A stretch of 53,569 bases of DNA from an uncultured Bacteroidales bacterium (GTDB lineage Bacteria > Bacteroidota > Bacteroidia > Bacteroidales > Bacteroidaceae), in contig CADAPC010000033.1 in NCBI GenBank assembly GCA_902789725.1, forward strand, positions 1 through 53,569. The letters are read 5' to 3'. The notes under the pieces are model-generated. The model did no database searches and was not told the origin of the DNA. It was given only the letters and a program-made list of their open reading frames with translations. How positions within the stretch are numbered: the stretch's first letter is position 1; each line of letters starts with the position of its first letter. Shown here in pieces: positions 25,901-34,455 of this stretch. A program made the translations under genes and the position numbers.

Positions 25901-28900
25901 TCTGGTTGTTCACCTTTGCCATCAAGTGGCGGTCGGCAGTCAGTCCGAACATCACGCCATTCTCCAAGCCACCGTGCGAGAACACGACCATATTCCCCTT
26001 GTCCGTCGAGGGATTCAGCATCAGATCCACGGTGAAACTCTTGTTTGACAGGTTTCGGCTTCCCTGGGAAAGGGCTATCGACTGATTCCCATTGAAGGTG
26101 AGCGATGTCGAGGTGGAAATGTCGTTGTTGGAGGGCGAGCCTAACAGTTCGAAGTTGTTGATCTTGCTCAGGTAGTTACCCGCAATGGGTTCCGAGAAAG
26201 TAATTTTCAGGTCGTCGCCGATGTTCAAGATGCCGTTCACCGGTTCGGGTGTGCCGAAGAGTTCTGGCAGACGCGTGTCCTTGATTCCCTTCAGCACGGG
26301 TGAGGTGCCGGTCAGGAATCCATTGCCGTGACGGCAGTAACTTACTGCCCGCAGGTCATAATACTGCTCCACGGGATCCACCTCGCCGTAGAACTTGGCA
26401 ATGATGGTTCCGTTGTTAGGAATGGTGTCGGTCACGCCGCTCGCCTTTTCCCGCAGTGCGTTGTCGGCGTAGTAGGAGCATACGCTCACCCAATCTTTGT
26501 CGCCCTGGGTCGAGAGTTTATACTGCAGTTCGATGTGGTCGAAGCCACGGTCGTTGGTGTTAAAGCCATCGATGCGCACTGGCATATACCACCCCTGTCG
26601 TTTACCGTCGTAAGGGCTCTCGGTGTTCATCACCCAGTTGTTGCCAGGAGAACTGATGCTCACCTTGCCCGCAGTGGGCACGAAGTGGGCTGAGAATTTG
26701 GTGGAGAAGACGTGGCTGAGATCATTCGGATCCATGATGCACAGGGTCAGGTCGTTGTAGTCGAACTCCGTGCCAGGGTACACCTCTATTTCCTTGGTGT
26801 AGACCATGACGTTATTATCCTTGTCGCGGGTGGGGAAGAGCAGGATGGTTATGCCTTGAGAGTTGATAGGTGTTCCTTCCACAAAGACTTTGGCACCGTT
26901 GGGGTTGCTGCTTGACGACAGGAAGAAGATGAACCCTTCCCTTTGGGCTTGGTCGGGATAGTCCGTCTCGTTGGCAAAGTGCAGTATGAAGCGTGCCGGC
27001 TGGTCGAAAGGCACGTTGCTCTTCACGGGTTCTTCAACCCAGATGCGGGGCTTGTCAATAGGAATGGTCGCCACGTCGATGACTGTGCCAGGCTGGTACC
27101 ACTTCGTCGTGCGTTCCTCCTCATAGGGTTGGTTGGTCACACCGCCACGGGTGCGGAAGACGAAACTCGAATATACCCTCTCATTATAGCCCACGTATGT
27201 CAACGGGTTGCTGCCCAGACTGCCCGAGCGCACCTTCTCCAGCATCTCGTAAGAGATTTTGTTGTAGGCAGTGGCGGTGGTGTCCACCGTGTAGGCACTG
27301 CTCGTGCGGTAGGCATCCACCGTCAGGCTCGACCAGTTAGCCAGTTCCAACGTGAAGCCAAACTTCTTGCTGTTGGTCTTCGACATCGAGTTCTGGTCGT
27401 GCACATTCAGAGACATGGCAGGCTTGATTTCCAACTGCAGGTATGTGCCGCCAGTGAGTATCTCCATTTTAGTACCGCTATTGTCGTTAGTATTTTTAAC
27501 AGGGTCGTGGTCCACATTTTGCCCGTTGACCTCAAACCAATGCTTGCACGACGCCACAAAAGTCTTCAGCACGCCTATGCCTGCGCCAAGCACCTGGCTC
27601 AAGTCGTCGATGCCGGGATAATGCAGATAGCGCGATTCATTGTCGCTCACCGAGAAACTCTCGCTATACTGGACAGACGCGGCACCGCCATCCACCGAGT
27701 AGCGCTTCACCAGGTCGTTAGGCGTCACGCTCAGTTTATCCATCTCGTTCTTTGCCAGGAAACCGATCCACCGCTCCACGGTCTTGTTCAGGGCGCTGAT
27801 GCTGTCACCCGTGTAGATGTTGTTGTCCTTGGGGGATATGATGGTATAATCGAAGCCATAGAGTTCATTGTTCTCATCCACATTGCTGATGTAGGTGGTG
27901 TAGCCCTTTTTGTCCGCCAACTGCTGGGCATAGTCGGTGCTGGTACCCTTAGGCAGCAGCATGGAGTTGCGGAGTTTGATGAGGTCAGGCAGCAGTTCGG
28001 TTTCGATGTAGTGTTGCGAGTGAATGAAGGTGCTCTGCAGACGTGGACCGACTGCCATCACTTCGTCGCGGACAAGATAGAGGGGTTTGCCGTCGGGGTC
28101 GGTGCCCTGGGCAAGCACCTTCATGGTGCCGGTGGGCACCTTGATGGTGGCTTTGTTGCCTAAAGCGTCCTTTGCCTCGAAACTGCCGCCCTCGTGAGTC
28201 CTCAGCAGTTGATAGAGTTTCTCGGGGATGACGCGCACGGCGATGGCATCTTCCACCACCACCTCGTCGGTCATGCCGATGAAGAGGTCTGCTTTCGGAC
28301 CTATCCACCTCTGGCCTGTGCGGGTCTGGATGCGTTCCGTCACGTCGAAGTTGTAACTGTAAGTCCAACTGGTGCCGAAATTGGTGATGGCATCGATGCC
28401 AAACACATTCTTCTTGGTGGTCTCCGTGATGGTGCCGGCTTCTGTACCGGGTCCACCAGTCAGAGACGGAGGCACAATAACGGTGCCGTTGTAGATATTG
28501 GCATTCTCACCTTTGTTCAGTGCGAACTTGATACCTGCCGAGGCATTCAGGTTGAACGTATAGCCGTAACTCAGTTTGGAACCTTCCTCTATATATGCCG
28601 ACGAGCCGGTGCCCGGCGGGTCGCGTAGTATCTCGAACAGGTGTGGCACGCCCGCCATCACCACCTTGTGCCCATCCTTCTTGGGCGTGGAAGCCATCAC
28701 ATAGCCGCTCATTATCTTGCCATTGAGGGGTTTGATGTCGAAGAAACTGTTGTCATGTTCCAGGGTGATGGACACGTTCTGCAATGCCGACTGGCCCGTG
28801 ATGAGGAAGTTCTTGTTGTCGGGTGTGAAGACATAACTGCCGCCGCCGTTCTCGTCCAGTTCCACCGTTGTCTGCTCGTTCTTGCTCAGCATGGCGTTCT

Positions 28901-31900
28901 GGATGGTCACGCGCCCGCCGTTCAGGTTGACCATGTCCAACTGGTTGTTCGGCTCGTTGTTCCAATAGTATTTCTCACATGCCTGAAGAATCCAACCGTA
29001 AGGCGTGCCAGCCATGAACACGGGGTGTTCGAAAGCGTAGGTGGCGATGCTGTCGCCGTTCTCCAGTTGGCGGTAGTACCACGTTGCGATGTCGGAATGA
29101 TTGCCGATATTGTCGGTCGAAGTGATTTGCTTGGTGCCGAAATACTGCTCGTCGCGGGGGTTGAACTGCTTCACATCCACGTCGGGGACAGCGTGGTAGA
29201 TGCGGTTGTACACGCAGGTGTCGCCATCGACGTTGAACGTGAGGTCCAGCGTCTCGCCCACCTTGCCCTGCTGGAAGAGGGTGGGGTAGCCTTGGGCAGA
29301 GACTTCGATGACCTTGTACTTGGCAGGATGCAGTGTCACCTCATATTCGCCCGTCTTCTTGTCGGGGCGGATGGTCAGTGTGTGGCGGGTGACGTTCACT
29401 TGGGCGGTGTCGCCTTTGTCCATGCCAAATGTCACTGTGTAGTCGTCGCTCTTCACCGTTTCGTCGTTCTGCTTGCGGATGAGCCATGAGGTGTTGTCGC
29501 CCTCCAGCTGCATGACGATTTTCAGCGAGTCGCCCAGGTTGTTCTTCGACAATGAGCGCCCTAACGGTTTCAAGCCTTGGATGTCGCCGCCCACCACGCG
29601 GCCGTGAAGCACCACTGTGGTGGAATCCCACAGAAAGACACCTGCCACGTTCTTCACGAAATGGTACAGGGTGCTGTCGTTCACGGCATCCTGGTTGATG
29701 AGGTAGCCGTTGTTGGCAAAATGGTGTCCGTCCTTCACAGCCTGCACGGAGTGTTCGCCTCGGGGGATGCTCAGTTCGAAGGCACCCTGCGTGTCGGTGG
29801 TGATGACGTGTTGGCTGGCATCGTGCATCAGCTGTCCGTCGAGCCTGAACGATACGCCCGGAACGGGAATGGAGGTGTCGCGGTAATAGACGTTGCCGGA
29901 GTAGATGTAATAGGTGTCGAGGAAGAAGTTGAAGTCCTGCGTCCAGTTTGAACTTGTCGTGAAGTTCACCTCGCCAAGGGCATTGGGAGCAGTGAAACTG
30001 CCGCCGTCGCCCGAAGACTTGACATGGACTTCGTACTTGCCATTGGTCTGATAGGGCAGTTCCTTGAACGAGTAGTAGCCCTGGTGGTCTGTCTTTGTTT
30101 GGTAGAGGCTCTTGGCACCCGCTGCACCGGATTTTGGCTCGCATTCCACGGTGACGCCTGCCATTGCCGTGCCGTCCGCCATGCGCACATACCCTTCAAT
30201 CATGCCCGTTGCCTTGCACTGGCCCGAGGCGGTCAAACGCTCCACATGTGTGCCCTCGCACTGCCACACACTCTCCACACAGTAGTCGTATGCCTGCTGC
30301 GCCAGCACCGTGTTGTCCTCGTAGAACAACTGGTCCAGATGGGTGGCGAGGGTGTCGGTGAACAGGGCCTGCTCGTCGTTGGTGTGCTTGCGGCGCAGCA
30401 CACGGAAGAAGTCGTGGTCGCCGCCGGAGGTCGTCCACACCAGTTGCACGCTGTTCTGCTTGGTGATGGTTTCCAGTTTCGTAATGCGGTCGCTGTTCAG
30501 GAAGCGGTAGCTCTTCTGGTCGCCTTCGTCAGCCTTCTGCACAGGCACCACGAGGGTGTCGCCGGCGAAATGGCCGAAGTGCAGCGGTGAGGAGCCTCGG
30601 ATGGCCAGCAGGTCGAACGAGTACTCCACACACTTGCGTGTCAGTTCCTGTGTGAAGGCTTTCTGCTGGATGGCGTCGGTAGAGGAGAGATCAACAATCT
30701 TCTGTTCCACACCGTTTTCGCCATGCATGTTGATGCGCAATTTCAGCTTGGCACGAGGATCCCAGACCACACCTTGTGCGCCAGTCCATGGGATGAGTTT
30801 GCCGTCGGCCACCTGCCACCCGCCGCCTAAGGTGTTCTGCAACTGCTCGGCCCGCAGCTCTTCCTCCTTAGGCCATGACGGCATGACGTGCTCAGCGTCA
30901 TACGCTCCGGTGGCGTAGCTCTGGGTAAGTTTCAGGGTGGCTCCAGCTGCCAGGCGTGCCCATGTCTGGCAGCCATCAAGCTTGGTGTTGATGTGGCGGG
31001 GGGCAAAGAAACAGTGATGGATGGTCAGAAGGGCACCACCACGTACATAGCCCACAAAGCCGCCATTGCCTATGCAGTTGGTGCCTTCGAGACTGCCGTC
31101 GAACTTGCTGTTGCGTATGGTGACATGGCTGTTCTCACGAACGACACCTATGAAACCGCCGTTGGTGGCGTCGCCATTTATGCTGCTGCTGATGGTCACC
31201 GACGAGTGGCAGTTTTCAATCAGGACGGTGCTGCCTGGGTTGACTTCTGAAATGAGGCCTGCCTGGTGCTTTTGGCTGCCCTTTTGTGTGCCAGCCGTGT
31301 GCAGACCCCTGATGGTGGCGTTGCCAACATAACCGAAGGGTGCCATGCCCGTCGAACTGGCGGACCAGTTGAAGGTGAGCGTGTGGCCGCCAGCCAGCAG
31401 GGTGCCGGCGTAGGCTCGGCTTTCCGCATCGCCCACCCTGACCACTGTGCTGCCGAGGTCGATGTCGTTGGCCATGATGCCGCAGAGGGTAGTTTCTCCG
31501 TTGTTCACGCGCTTGGCAAAGGCTTGCCAGTCGTCGGCGGTGCGCAAGACGACATATCCTTCCTGATAGGCGACGGGGTCGAAGCTAAAGGAGAATTGCG
31601 CCACATGCTGGTCGTCGTTCCATGTCGGGCTGCGTGTCACCTGGGCTTTGTCCACGCTGGGCAGCATCAGTTGTGTGGGCACTTCACAGAGGTCGTAGCC
31701 GGAGTTGTCAGCCCACTTCCATACGCTGGAGTAGAGGCGGCGGATGCGGTAAGCCACTTTCTGACCGGTGTAGCTGTTGAGCAACGTGTTGTCGGTCATG
31801 GTGTAGTTGGTCTTGCCCTGCTCGTAGTCTGTCTCACCCGAAATGGTGGTCCAGTTGGGGTCGATACGTGCTGTGGTGCCGGTGGTGTTACGCTGAATCT

Positions 31901-32924
31901 CGAATTTGTCGGCATCCGACAGGTCTTCCATTTCAGCGTTCTCCACCTGCCACGTCAGCACCGCCTCGCCCGCTTCGTTGATGCGCACCTGCAGGTTCGT
32001 TGGATAGTGGAACATCTTGGTGCTCTTTTTCTCCGAAGAGATTTTGTCGGGAAGGGTGTTGCCCTCAGCATCCACCACGCTGGCATCGATATAGACATCC
32101 TTCCAAGGGCGGTCGGCAGGGAGGAATGCCTTGCCTACAATCGATTTCTCCAGACTCTTGGTGTAGGTCTGCCCCGTCAGTTGGTCGGTGTAGTGTATCT
32201 CGGCCGACCTGACGGAGCGTGCGGTGATGCTATAGGTGAGCATCAGTTCGTTGACGTGCTCGCTCTCCACGGCTATCATGGCATCGTTCATTATGATAGA
32301 CACAGGTGGAGCCGAAGGACAATCCCACGTGGCGAGTTCCCTGAAGCGGGTCTTGTCCTTGTTGTCGGTCGGCACATACCATTCGTCGAGATTGTTGTAA
32401 ACCTGAGCCCACACCTCAAACTTCAGCTTGTGACCACGCAGCTCGTAGGGCACCGTCCAGATGACGGTGGTCTCGAAGTAGCCCCAGCCACGGTCGCTGC
32501 TATTCACATTGTAACTGATAATACCGCTGATGTTGGTCAGCGACTTGTTGCCGCCCACGGTCTTGCCCACCAGTTGGAAGGTGCCAGCCTGGAATGCCTG
32601 GATTTTCAGCTTGCCACTCTCTGTCTTGCTGTTGATGCTGTTATATTGTTCTGCCTTCCAGTCGAAGAGGTTAAGCCTTTCGCCGCCATCCACAGTGACG
32701 TAAACATGTCCTTCATTGATACCTTCGTTTGCGGTATAGCTCCACATCTGCGTGGGCAGGGTGAATTGGATACGGTCTTTGTCAATCACCATGGCGGAGT
32801 AGTTTGACTCCTTCACCATGAAGTCGTCGGCTTTGGCTGTTGAAGCGAACAGTGCCAGCATGATGGCTATGCAAGCAAACTTGATGTGCAGCCACTTGTG
32901 ATTTCGGTTTTGTGGTCGGCTCAT
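22917..32924 (-). CDS. Giant multidomain secreted protein with two LamG-like domains
   Basis: A 3335-aa exported protein, likely on the cell surface. In order: signal peptide (1-32, ending STAKA); a fibronectin-III-like part near 310-430; a GLUG/beta-helix-like stretch near 500-660 (repeats such as GGFIGVVRENSHVTIRNS and GGFVGYVRGGALLTI); carboxypeptidase-regulatory-like domains near 905 and 1005; a long unclassified central part; two LamG/concanavalin-like domains near 2280-2430 and 2490-2640; and a C-terminal part with KKGWNWVSFNV near 3005 and a final GLYIYNGKVLMIK tail of the exported-protein type. No enzyme motif is seen. The frame is intact over 10 kb, so it is under selection. Adhesin or glycan-binding roles are guesses. 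Confidence 0.85.
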   Translation of the reverse strand: MSRPQNRNHKWLHIKFACIAIMLALFASTAKADDFMVKESNYSAMVIDKDRIQFTLPTQMWSYTANEGINEGHVYVTVDGGERLNLFDWKAEQYNSINSKTESGKLKIQAFQAGTFQLVGKTVGGNKSLTNISGIISYNVNSSDRGWGYFETTVIWTVPYELRGHKLKFEVWAQVYNNLDEWYVPTDNKDKTRFRELATWDCPSAPPVSIIMNDAMIAVESEHVNELMLTYSITARSVRSAEIHYTDQLTGQTYTKSLEKSIVGKAFLPADRPWKDVYIDASVVDAEGNTLPDKISSEKKSTKMFHYPTNLQVRINEAGEAVLTWQVENAEMEDLSDADKFEIQRNTTGTTARIDPNWTTISGETDYEQGKTNYTMTDNTLLNSYTGQKVAYRIRRLYSSVWKWADNSGYDLCEVPTQLMLPSVDKAQVTRSPTWNDDQHVAQFSFSFDPVAYQEGYVVLRTADDWQAFAKRVNNGETTLCGIMANDIDLGSTVVRVGDAESRAYAGTLLAGGHTLTFNWSASSTGMAPFGYVGNATIRGLHTAGTQKGSQKHQAGLISEVNPGSTVLIENCHSSVTISSSINGDATNGGFIGVVRENSHVTIRNSKFDGSLEGTNCIGNGGFVGYVRGGALLTIHHCFFAPRHINTKLDGCQTWARLAAGATLKLTQSYATGAYDAEHVMPSWPKEEELRAEQLQNTLGGGWQVADGKLIPWTGAQGVVWDPRAKLKLRINMHGENGVEQKIVDLSSTDAIQQKAFTQELTRKCVEYSFDLLAIRGSSPLHFGHFAGDTLVVPVQKADEGDQKSYRFLNSDRITKLETITKQNSVQLVWTTSGGDHDFFRVLRRKHTNDEQALFTDTLATHLDQLFYEDNTVLAQQAYDYCVESVWQCEGTHVERLTASGQCKATGMIEGYVRMADGTAMAGVTVECEPKSGAAGAKSLYQTKTDHQGYYSFKELPYQTNGKYEVHVKSSGDGGSFTAPNALGEVNFTTSSNWTQDFNFFLDTYYIYSGNVYYRDTSIPVPGVSFRLDGQLMHDASQHVITTDTQGAFELSIPRGEHSVQAVKDGHHFANNGYLINQDAVNDSTLYHFVKNVAGVFLWDSTTVVLHGRVVGGDIQGLKPLGRSLSKNNLGDSLKIVMQLEGDNTSWLIRKQNDETVKSDDYTVTFGMDKGDTAQVNVTRHTLTIRPDKKTGEYEVTLHPAKYKVIEVSAQGYPTLFQQGKVGETLDLTFNVDGDTCVYNRIYHAVPDVDVKQFNPRDEQYFGTKQITSTDNIGNHSDIATWYYRQLENGDSIATYAFEHPVFMAGTPYGWILQACEKYYWNNEPNNQLDMVNLNGGRVTIQNAMLSKNEQTTVELDENGGGSYVFTPDNKNFLITGQSALQNVSITLEHDNSFFDIKPLNGKIMSGYVMASTPKKDGHKVVMAGVPHLFEILRDPPGTGSSAYIEEGSKLSYGYTFNLNASAGIKFALNKGENANIYNGTVIVPPSLTGGPGTEAGTITETTKKNVFGIDAITNFGTSWTYSYNFDVTERIQTRTGQRWIGPKADLFIGMTDEVVVEDAIAVRVIPEKLYQLLRTHEGGSFEAKDALGNKATIKVPTGTMKVLAQGTDPDGKPLYLVRDEVMAVGPRLQSTFIHSQHYIETELLPDLIKLRNSMLLPKGTSTDYAQQLADKKGYTTYISNVDENNELYGFDYTIISPKDNNIYTGDSISALNKTVERWIGFLAKNEMDKLSVTPNDLVKRYSVDGGAASVQYSESFSVSDNESRYLHYPGIDDLSQVLGAGIGVLKTFVASCKHWFEVNGQNVDHDPVKNTNDNSGTKMEILTGGTYLQLEIKPAMSLNVHDQNSMSKTNSKKFGFTLELANWSSLTVDAYRTSSAYTVDTTATAYNKISYEMLEKVRSGSLGSNPLTYVGYNERVYSSFVFRTRGGVTNQPYEEERTTKWYQPGTVIDVATIPIDKPRIWVEEPVKSNVPFDQPARFILHFANETDYPDQAQREGFIFFLSSSSNPNGAKVFVEGTPINSQGITILLFPTRDKDNNVMVYTKEIEVYPGTEFDYNDLTLCIMDPNDLSHVFSTKFSAHFVPTAGKVSISSPGNNWVMNTESPYDGKRQGWYMPVRIDGFNTNDRGFDHIELQYKLSTQGDKDWVSVCSYYADNALREKASGVTDTIPNNGTIIAKFYGEVDPVEQYYDLRAVSYCRHGNGFLTGTSPVLKGIKDTRLPELFGTPEPVNGILNIGDDLKITFSEPIAGNYLSKINNFELLGSPSNNDISTSTSLTFNGNQSIALSQGSRNLSNKSFTVDLMLNPSTDKGNMVVFSHGGLENGVMFGLTADRHLMAKVNNQTAVSDSIVSFNNLLHEVAYVLDQSGTDMTVTFFDGNNKIGSKELTGKYENSGYLYLGINFSDENLMYKGDMLEFRLWNRAMTSSELDEYGKKQLTGYESGLVDYYRLNEGTGMVSYDRASGSSDLILSGTTWKRPAGISMKLDGKQGMRLKPDKFIRSKLHDYTLMFWFRTTDNNATLFSNGPATDEGAADQINIGIANSALYVRSAGWQKNTNALVNNGEWHHFILTVSRSRNVASIYVDKNLVDVFAADNLAGISGDHIALGATYMDKNTPTDVMTGNIDEVSMFESVLPVKLLNEFAYHTPMGTESSLMAYLDFGRSVRQDDNTMRLEPTGISLKRYKDNQGNTVERRDTLISSINPAFVDRNIYAPMASNTQLENLNFSYVANDNQLLVNIKEPPYTEKTNVYLTVKEVPDLQGNLMASPITMNVYVYRNPLRWSVTQFNKNLTYGEGVTFEATIYNLSGERQSYELKNLPVWITASQTSGVINSLSEQTITFTVSPYINIGTYNEQIDLIGGNNMSEPLSLTLNVRGDEPEWVVDNKRKQNSQTMMMVVRVKVDGVVADSPEDIVGVFNENLETLGVAHIDADNTANANEALAYLTIYGNDEEPLHFKFFDASTGNIHTLKESENALFTFKKNAIVGSASNPVVLVNEFYDMQTIKLKKGWNWVSFNVIPDKSTTVGDFLNSSTIWEAGDKIMTVNGTATEQYTCNPDKTAPHGYKWDDEDLPININPTMMYQVYSMSDKTIYLEGYNADFLPVTVHKDWNRLGYTQNINLPLAQAMNAYADEASEGDVVKSQDAFAVATMTANGIIWKGDLKYMEAGKGYMLKRLAADSVSFYYPSYYTDSRYQNVAMAPRRAVNSATTMNIVASVSGVEVKEGDKLVAYLGSERMDEVVADEEQIYYLNIGTDIQNAETIHFVMERGGEPVVTTQSGIRYEANKVIGTPNEPTLINFVSLDAMPQDGKWYTISGILLPEKPTQAGLYIYNGKVLMIK

Positions 32925-33095
32925 TGTGTTATTCTTTTTTAGATGTAATTCAAGTTTGACTTCGTCGAGCTAAAGGTTCGGATGCTTTATTTCTCAGGAG
33001 TTAAAGGCCGATACGCTGCCAGCCCATGCGCCGGGCGACTCTCATCTCTAAACCCTAAACCCTCAGCCCTATACTCTATACCCTCAGTTGATTTG

Positions 33096-33126
33096 CAAAA
33101 TTACAGTTTATTTTTGAATAGACAAA
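33096..33126 (-). promoter_or_regulatory. Promoter of the giant gene
   Basis: On the minus strand TTTG (33126-33123) is followed after 19 nt by TAATTTTG (33103-33096). The leader would be about 165 nt. The region 32925-33095 otherwise holds a TAAACCCT-like direct repeat and nothing coding. Confidence 0.65.
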
Positions 33127-33181
33127 CAATTACTAAGAAAATTGAGCATTAACTTGCAATTTTATTTGCAATACTGGTTAA

Positions 33182-33361
33182 CGTGAGTTCGGCGTAGCCA
33201 ATCGCTCAGTGGAGTTGGCACTTGAGGCCATTGCCATCGAGCATATTCATGGCATCAACGGCAAAACGCCCGAAGAGACCATGTGCAACATGGGGTTGAT
33301 TGCTTCGCCTGGGATGGTGAGGACGGAAGGCGTCATCGTTGGTATAATGCAAGAGACATAA
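33182..33361 (+). pseudogene. 3' fragment of an L-cysteine desulfidase (CyuA/UPF0597) gene
   Basis: An open stretch of 59 codons, with a stop just upstream and no start, encodes RSVELALEAIAIEHIHGING, KTPEETMCNMGLIASPGM and VRTEGVIVGIMQET-stop. This agrees with the C-terminal end of the serine-dehydratase-like UPF0597 family (cysteine to sulfide, ammonia and pyruvate), where the pattern is PEETxxNxGxIAxxGMxxTxxxIxxIM. Nothing of the other roughly 360 residues is found upstream, so it is a relic. It stops 8 nt before operator site 3. Confidence 0.55.
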
Positions 33362-33368
33362 GCATCCC

Positions 33369-33384
33369 TACCCTTTTTGTGGTA
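33369..33384. promoter_or_regulatory. Operator site 3, TACC-N8-GGTA inverted repeat
   Basis: TACCCTTTTTGTGGTA ends exactly 45 nt before the -7 box at 33430. Its reverse complement, TACCACAAAAAGGGTA, differs from site 2 by one base. Confidence 0.72.
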
Positions 33385-33405
33385 CTATAATAGCGCATGA
33401 AAGGT

Positions 33406-33437
33406 ATTTCGGGCACGGTGAAATGTCCGTACCTTTG
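33406..33437 (+). promoter_or_regulatory. Promoter 3, for the copper-type uptake operon
   Basis: TACCTTTG at 33430-33437, preceded by ATTTCG-N7-TGAAAT (33406-33424) as in promoter 2. The leader is about 45 nt. Confidence 0.75.
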
Positions 33438-33483
33438 CACCAAAAATAGAAATCAAAGTATTAACGACAAAAACTAAGAGAAC

Positions 33484-34431
33484 ATGAAACAAAAGGTATT
33501 AATGTTGTTTTTAGCGATAGCATCGGTGGGACTCACGTCGTGCAACAGCAACGACGATGAGACGGGAATTGTGATTGACGGTATTGACCTCTCAAAGGAT
33601 GTGGATTGCTGCTCGGCAGAGGAGGCCCTGCAGGTCTATAAGTTTATCCAAACGGTCAAGATTATCCCCGAACTTTCCACCTCTGCGGACGGACTGTATG
33701 ACGTGTACGCCTATTCAAAGACGGGCACCTTACACAAAGGCTATAACGACCTCTACTTTGTGGTGACCAAGAAGAAGACAGGTAACTATGTGAAGTACTT
33801 CGACATCACAAATATCACACCACTGATGAACATGGTGAAAATGAATATGTGGCACAGCACACCAGTAGGTAGCAGTTTCGAGGTGTTCGACACGAATCGA
33901 CCCGCAGTGAAGCGCGGATGGGTTTCACTGCTGATGAACACGAGTGATGCTGGCTCATGGCAGTTCTCCTACGATATAGAAGTGCTGGGCAGCAAGGGCG
34001 GCATACAGAACAAAGCCATCAACGTGGATGCTCTACCTGAAGGTCAGGACTGGGTGAAGTCGTTCAAGGTAGGCGATGACACCTACTACCTCTCGGTGGT
34101 CAATCCATCGGACTGGAAAACAGGCACGAACACCATTCAGGCGTATGTATCGAAGAAGAACAATCCTGCCACCACACCTTACGAGCTTGCTCCAGAGACT
34201 TTCACCATCGAGATTGATCCCCGCATGCCCGATATGGGCAACCACACCTCGCCCGACAACACACCACTTACCAAGCAGAAAGACGGCAGTTATACAGGCA
34301 CCATCAACTTGACCATGACTGGCTTGTGGCGCATTCATCTGACGGTAAAGGATGCCAACGGAAAGGTGGTGGCAGGAGGAGATGATCTGAAAGACGGGTA
34401 CAGTTCGCTCTTCTGGGACGTAACACTATAA
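33484..34431 (+). CDS. Lipoprotein with YtkA/FixH-like domain
   Basis: A 315-aa lipoprotein (MKQKVLMLFLAIASVGLTSC, Cys20) in the periplasm or on the surface. The last 90 residues hold FTIEIDPRMPDMGNHTSPDN, GSYTGTINLTMTGLWRIHLTV, matching the YtkA-like pattern with MPxMGxH followed by GxYxGxxxxxMxGxWxI, a domain often found with copper and other metal systems. The Met and His residues could bind metal. The N-terminal two thirds (CCSAEEALQVYKFIQTVKI, VAYSKTG-type strands) are unassigned. It is the first gene of the operon, 24 nt before the receptor gene. Confidence 0.78.
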   Translation: MKQKVLMLFLAIASVGLTSCNSNDDETGIVIDGIDLSKDVDCCSAEEALQVYKFIQTVKIIPELSTSADGLYDVYAYSKTGTLHKGYNDLYFVVTKKKTGNYVKYFDITNITPLMNMVKMNMWHSTPVGSSFEVFDTNRPAVKRGWVSLLMNTSDAGSWQFSYDIEVLGSKGGIQNKAINVDALPEGQDWVKSFKVGDDTYYLSVVNPSDWKTGTNTIQAYVSKKNNPATTPYELAPETFTIEIDPRMPDMGNHTSPDNTPLTKQKDGSYTGTINLTMTGLWRIHLTVKDANGKVVAGGDDLKDGYSSLFWDVTL

Positions 34432-34455
34432 TAAGGAGAAACAAAAAACTTCATC

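Noticed and set aside
31266..32807. 513-codon open frame opposite the giant gene
   Set aside because: Shadow frame, as are the others between 23106 and 31250; codon-biased coding on the minus strand explains them.
33040..33085. TAAACCCT-like repeats resembling telomere repeats
   Set aside because: Only two or three imperfect copies in non-coding DNA. No structural meaning is supported.
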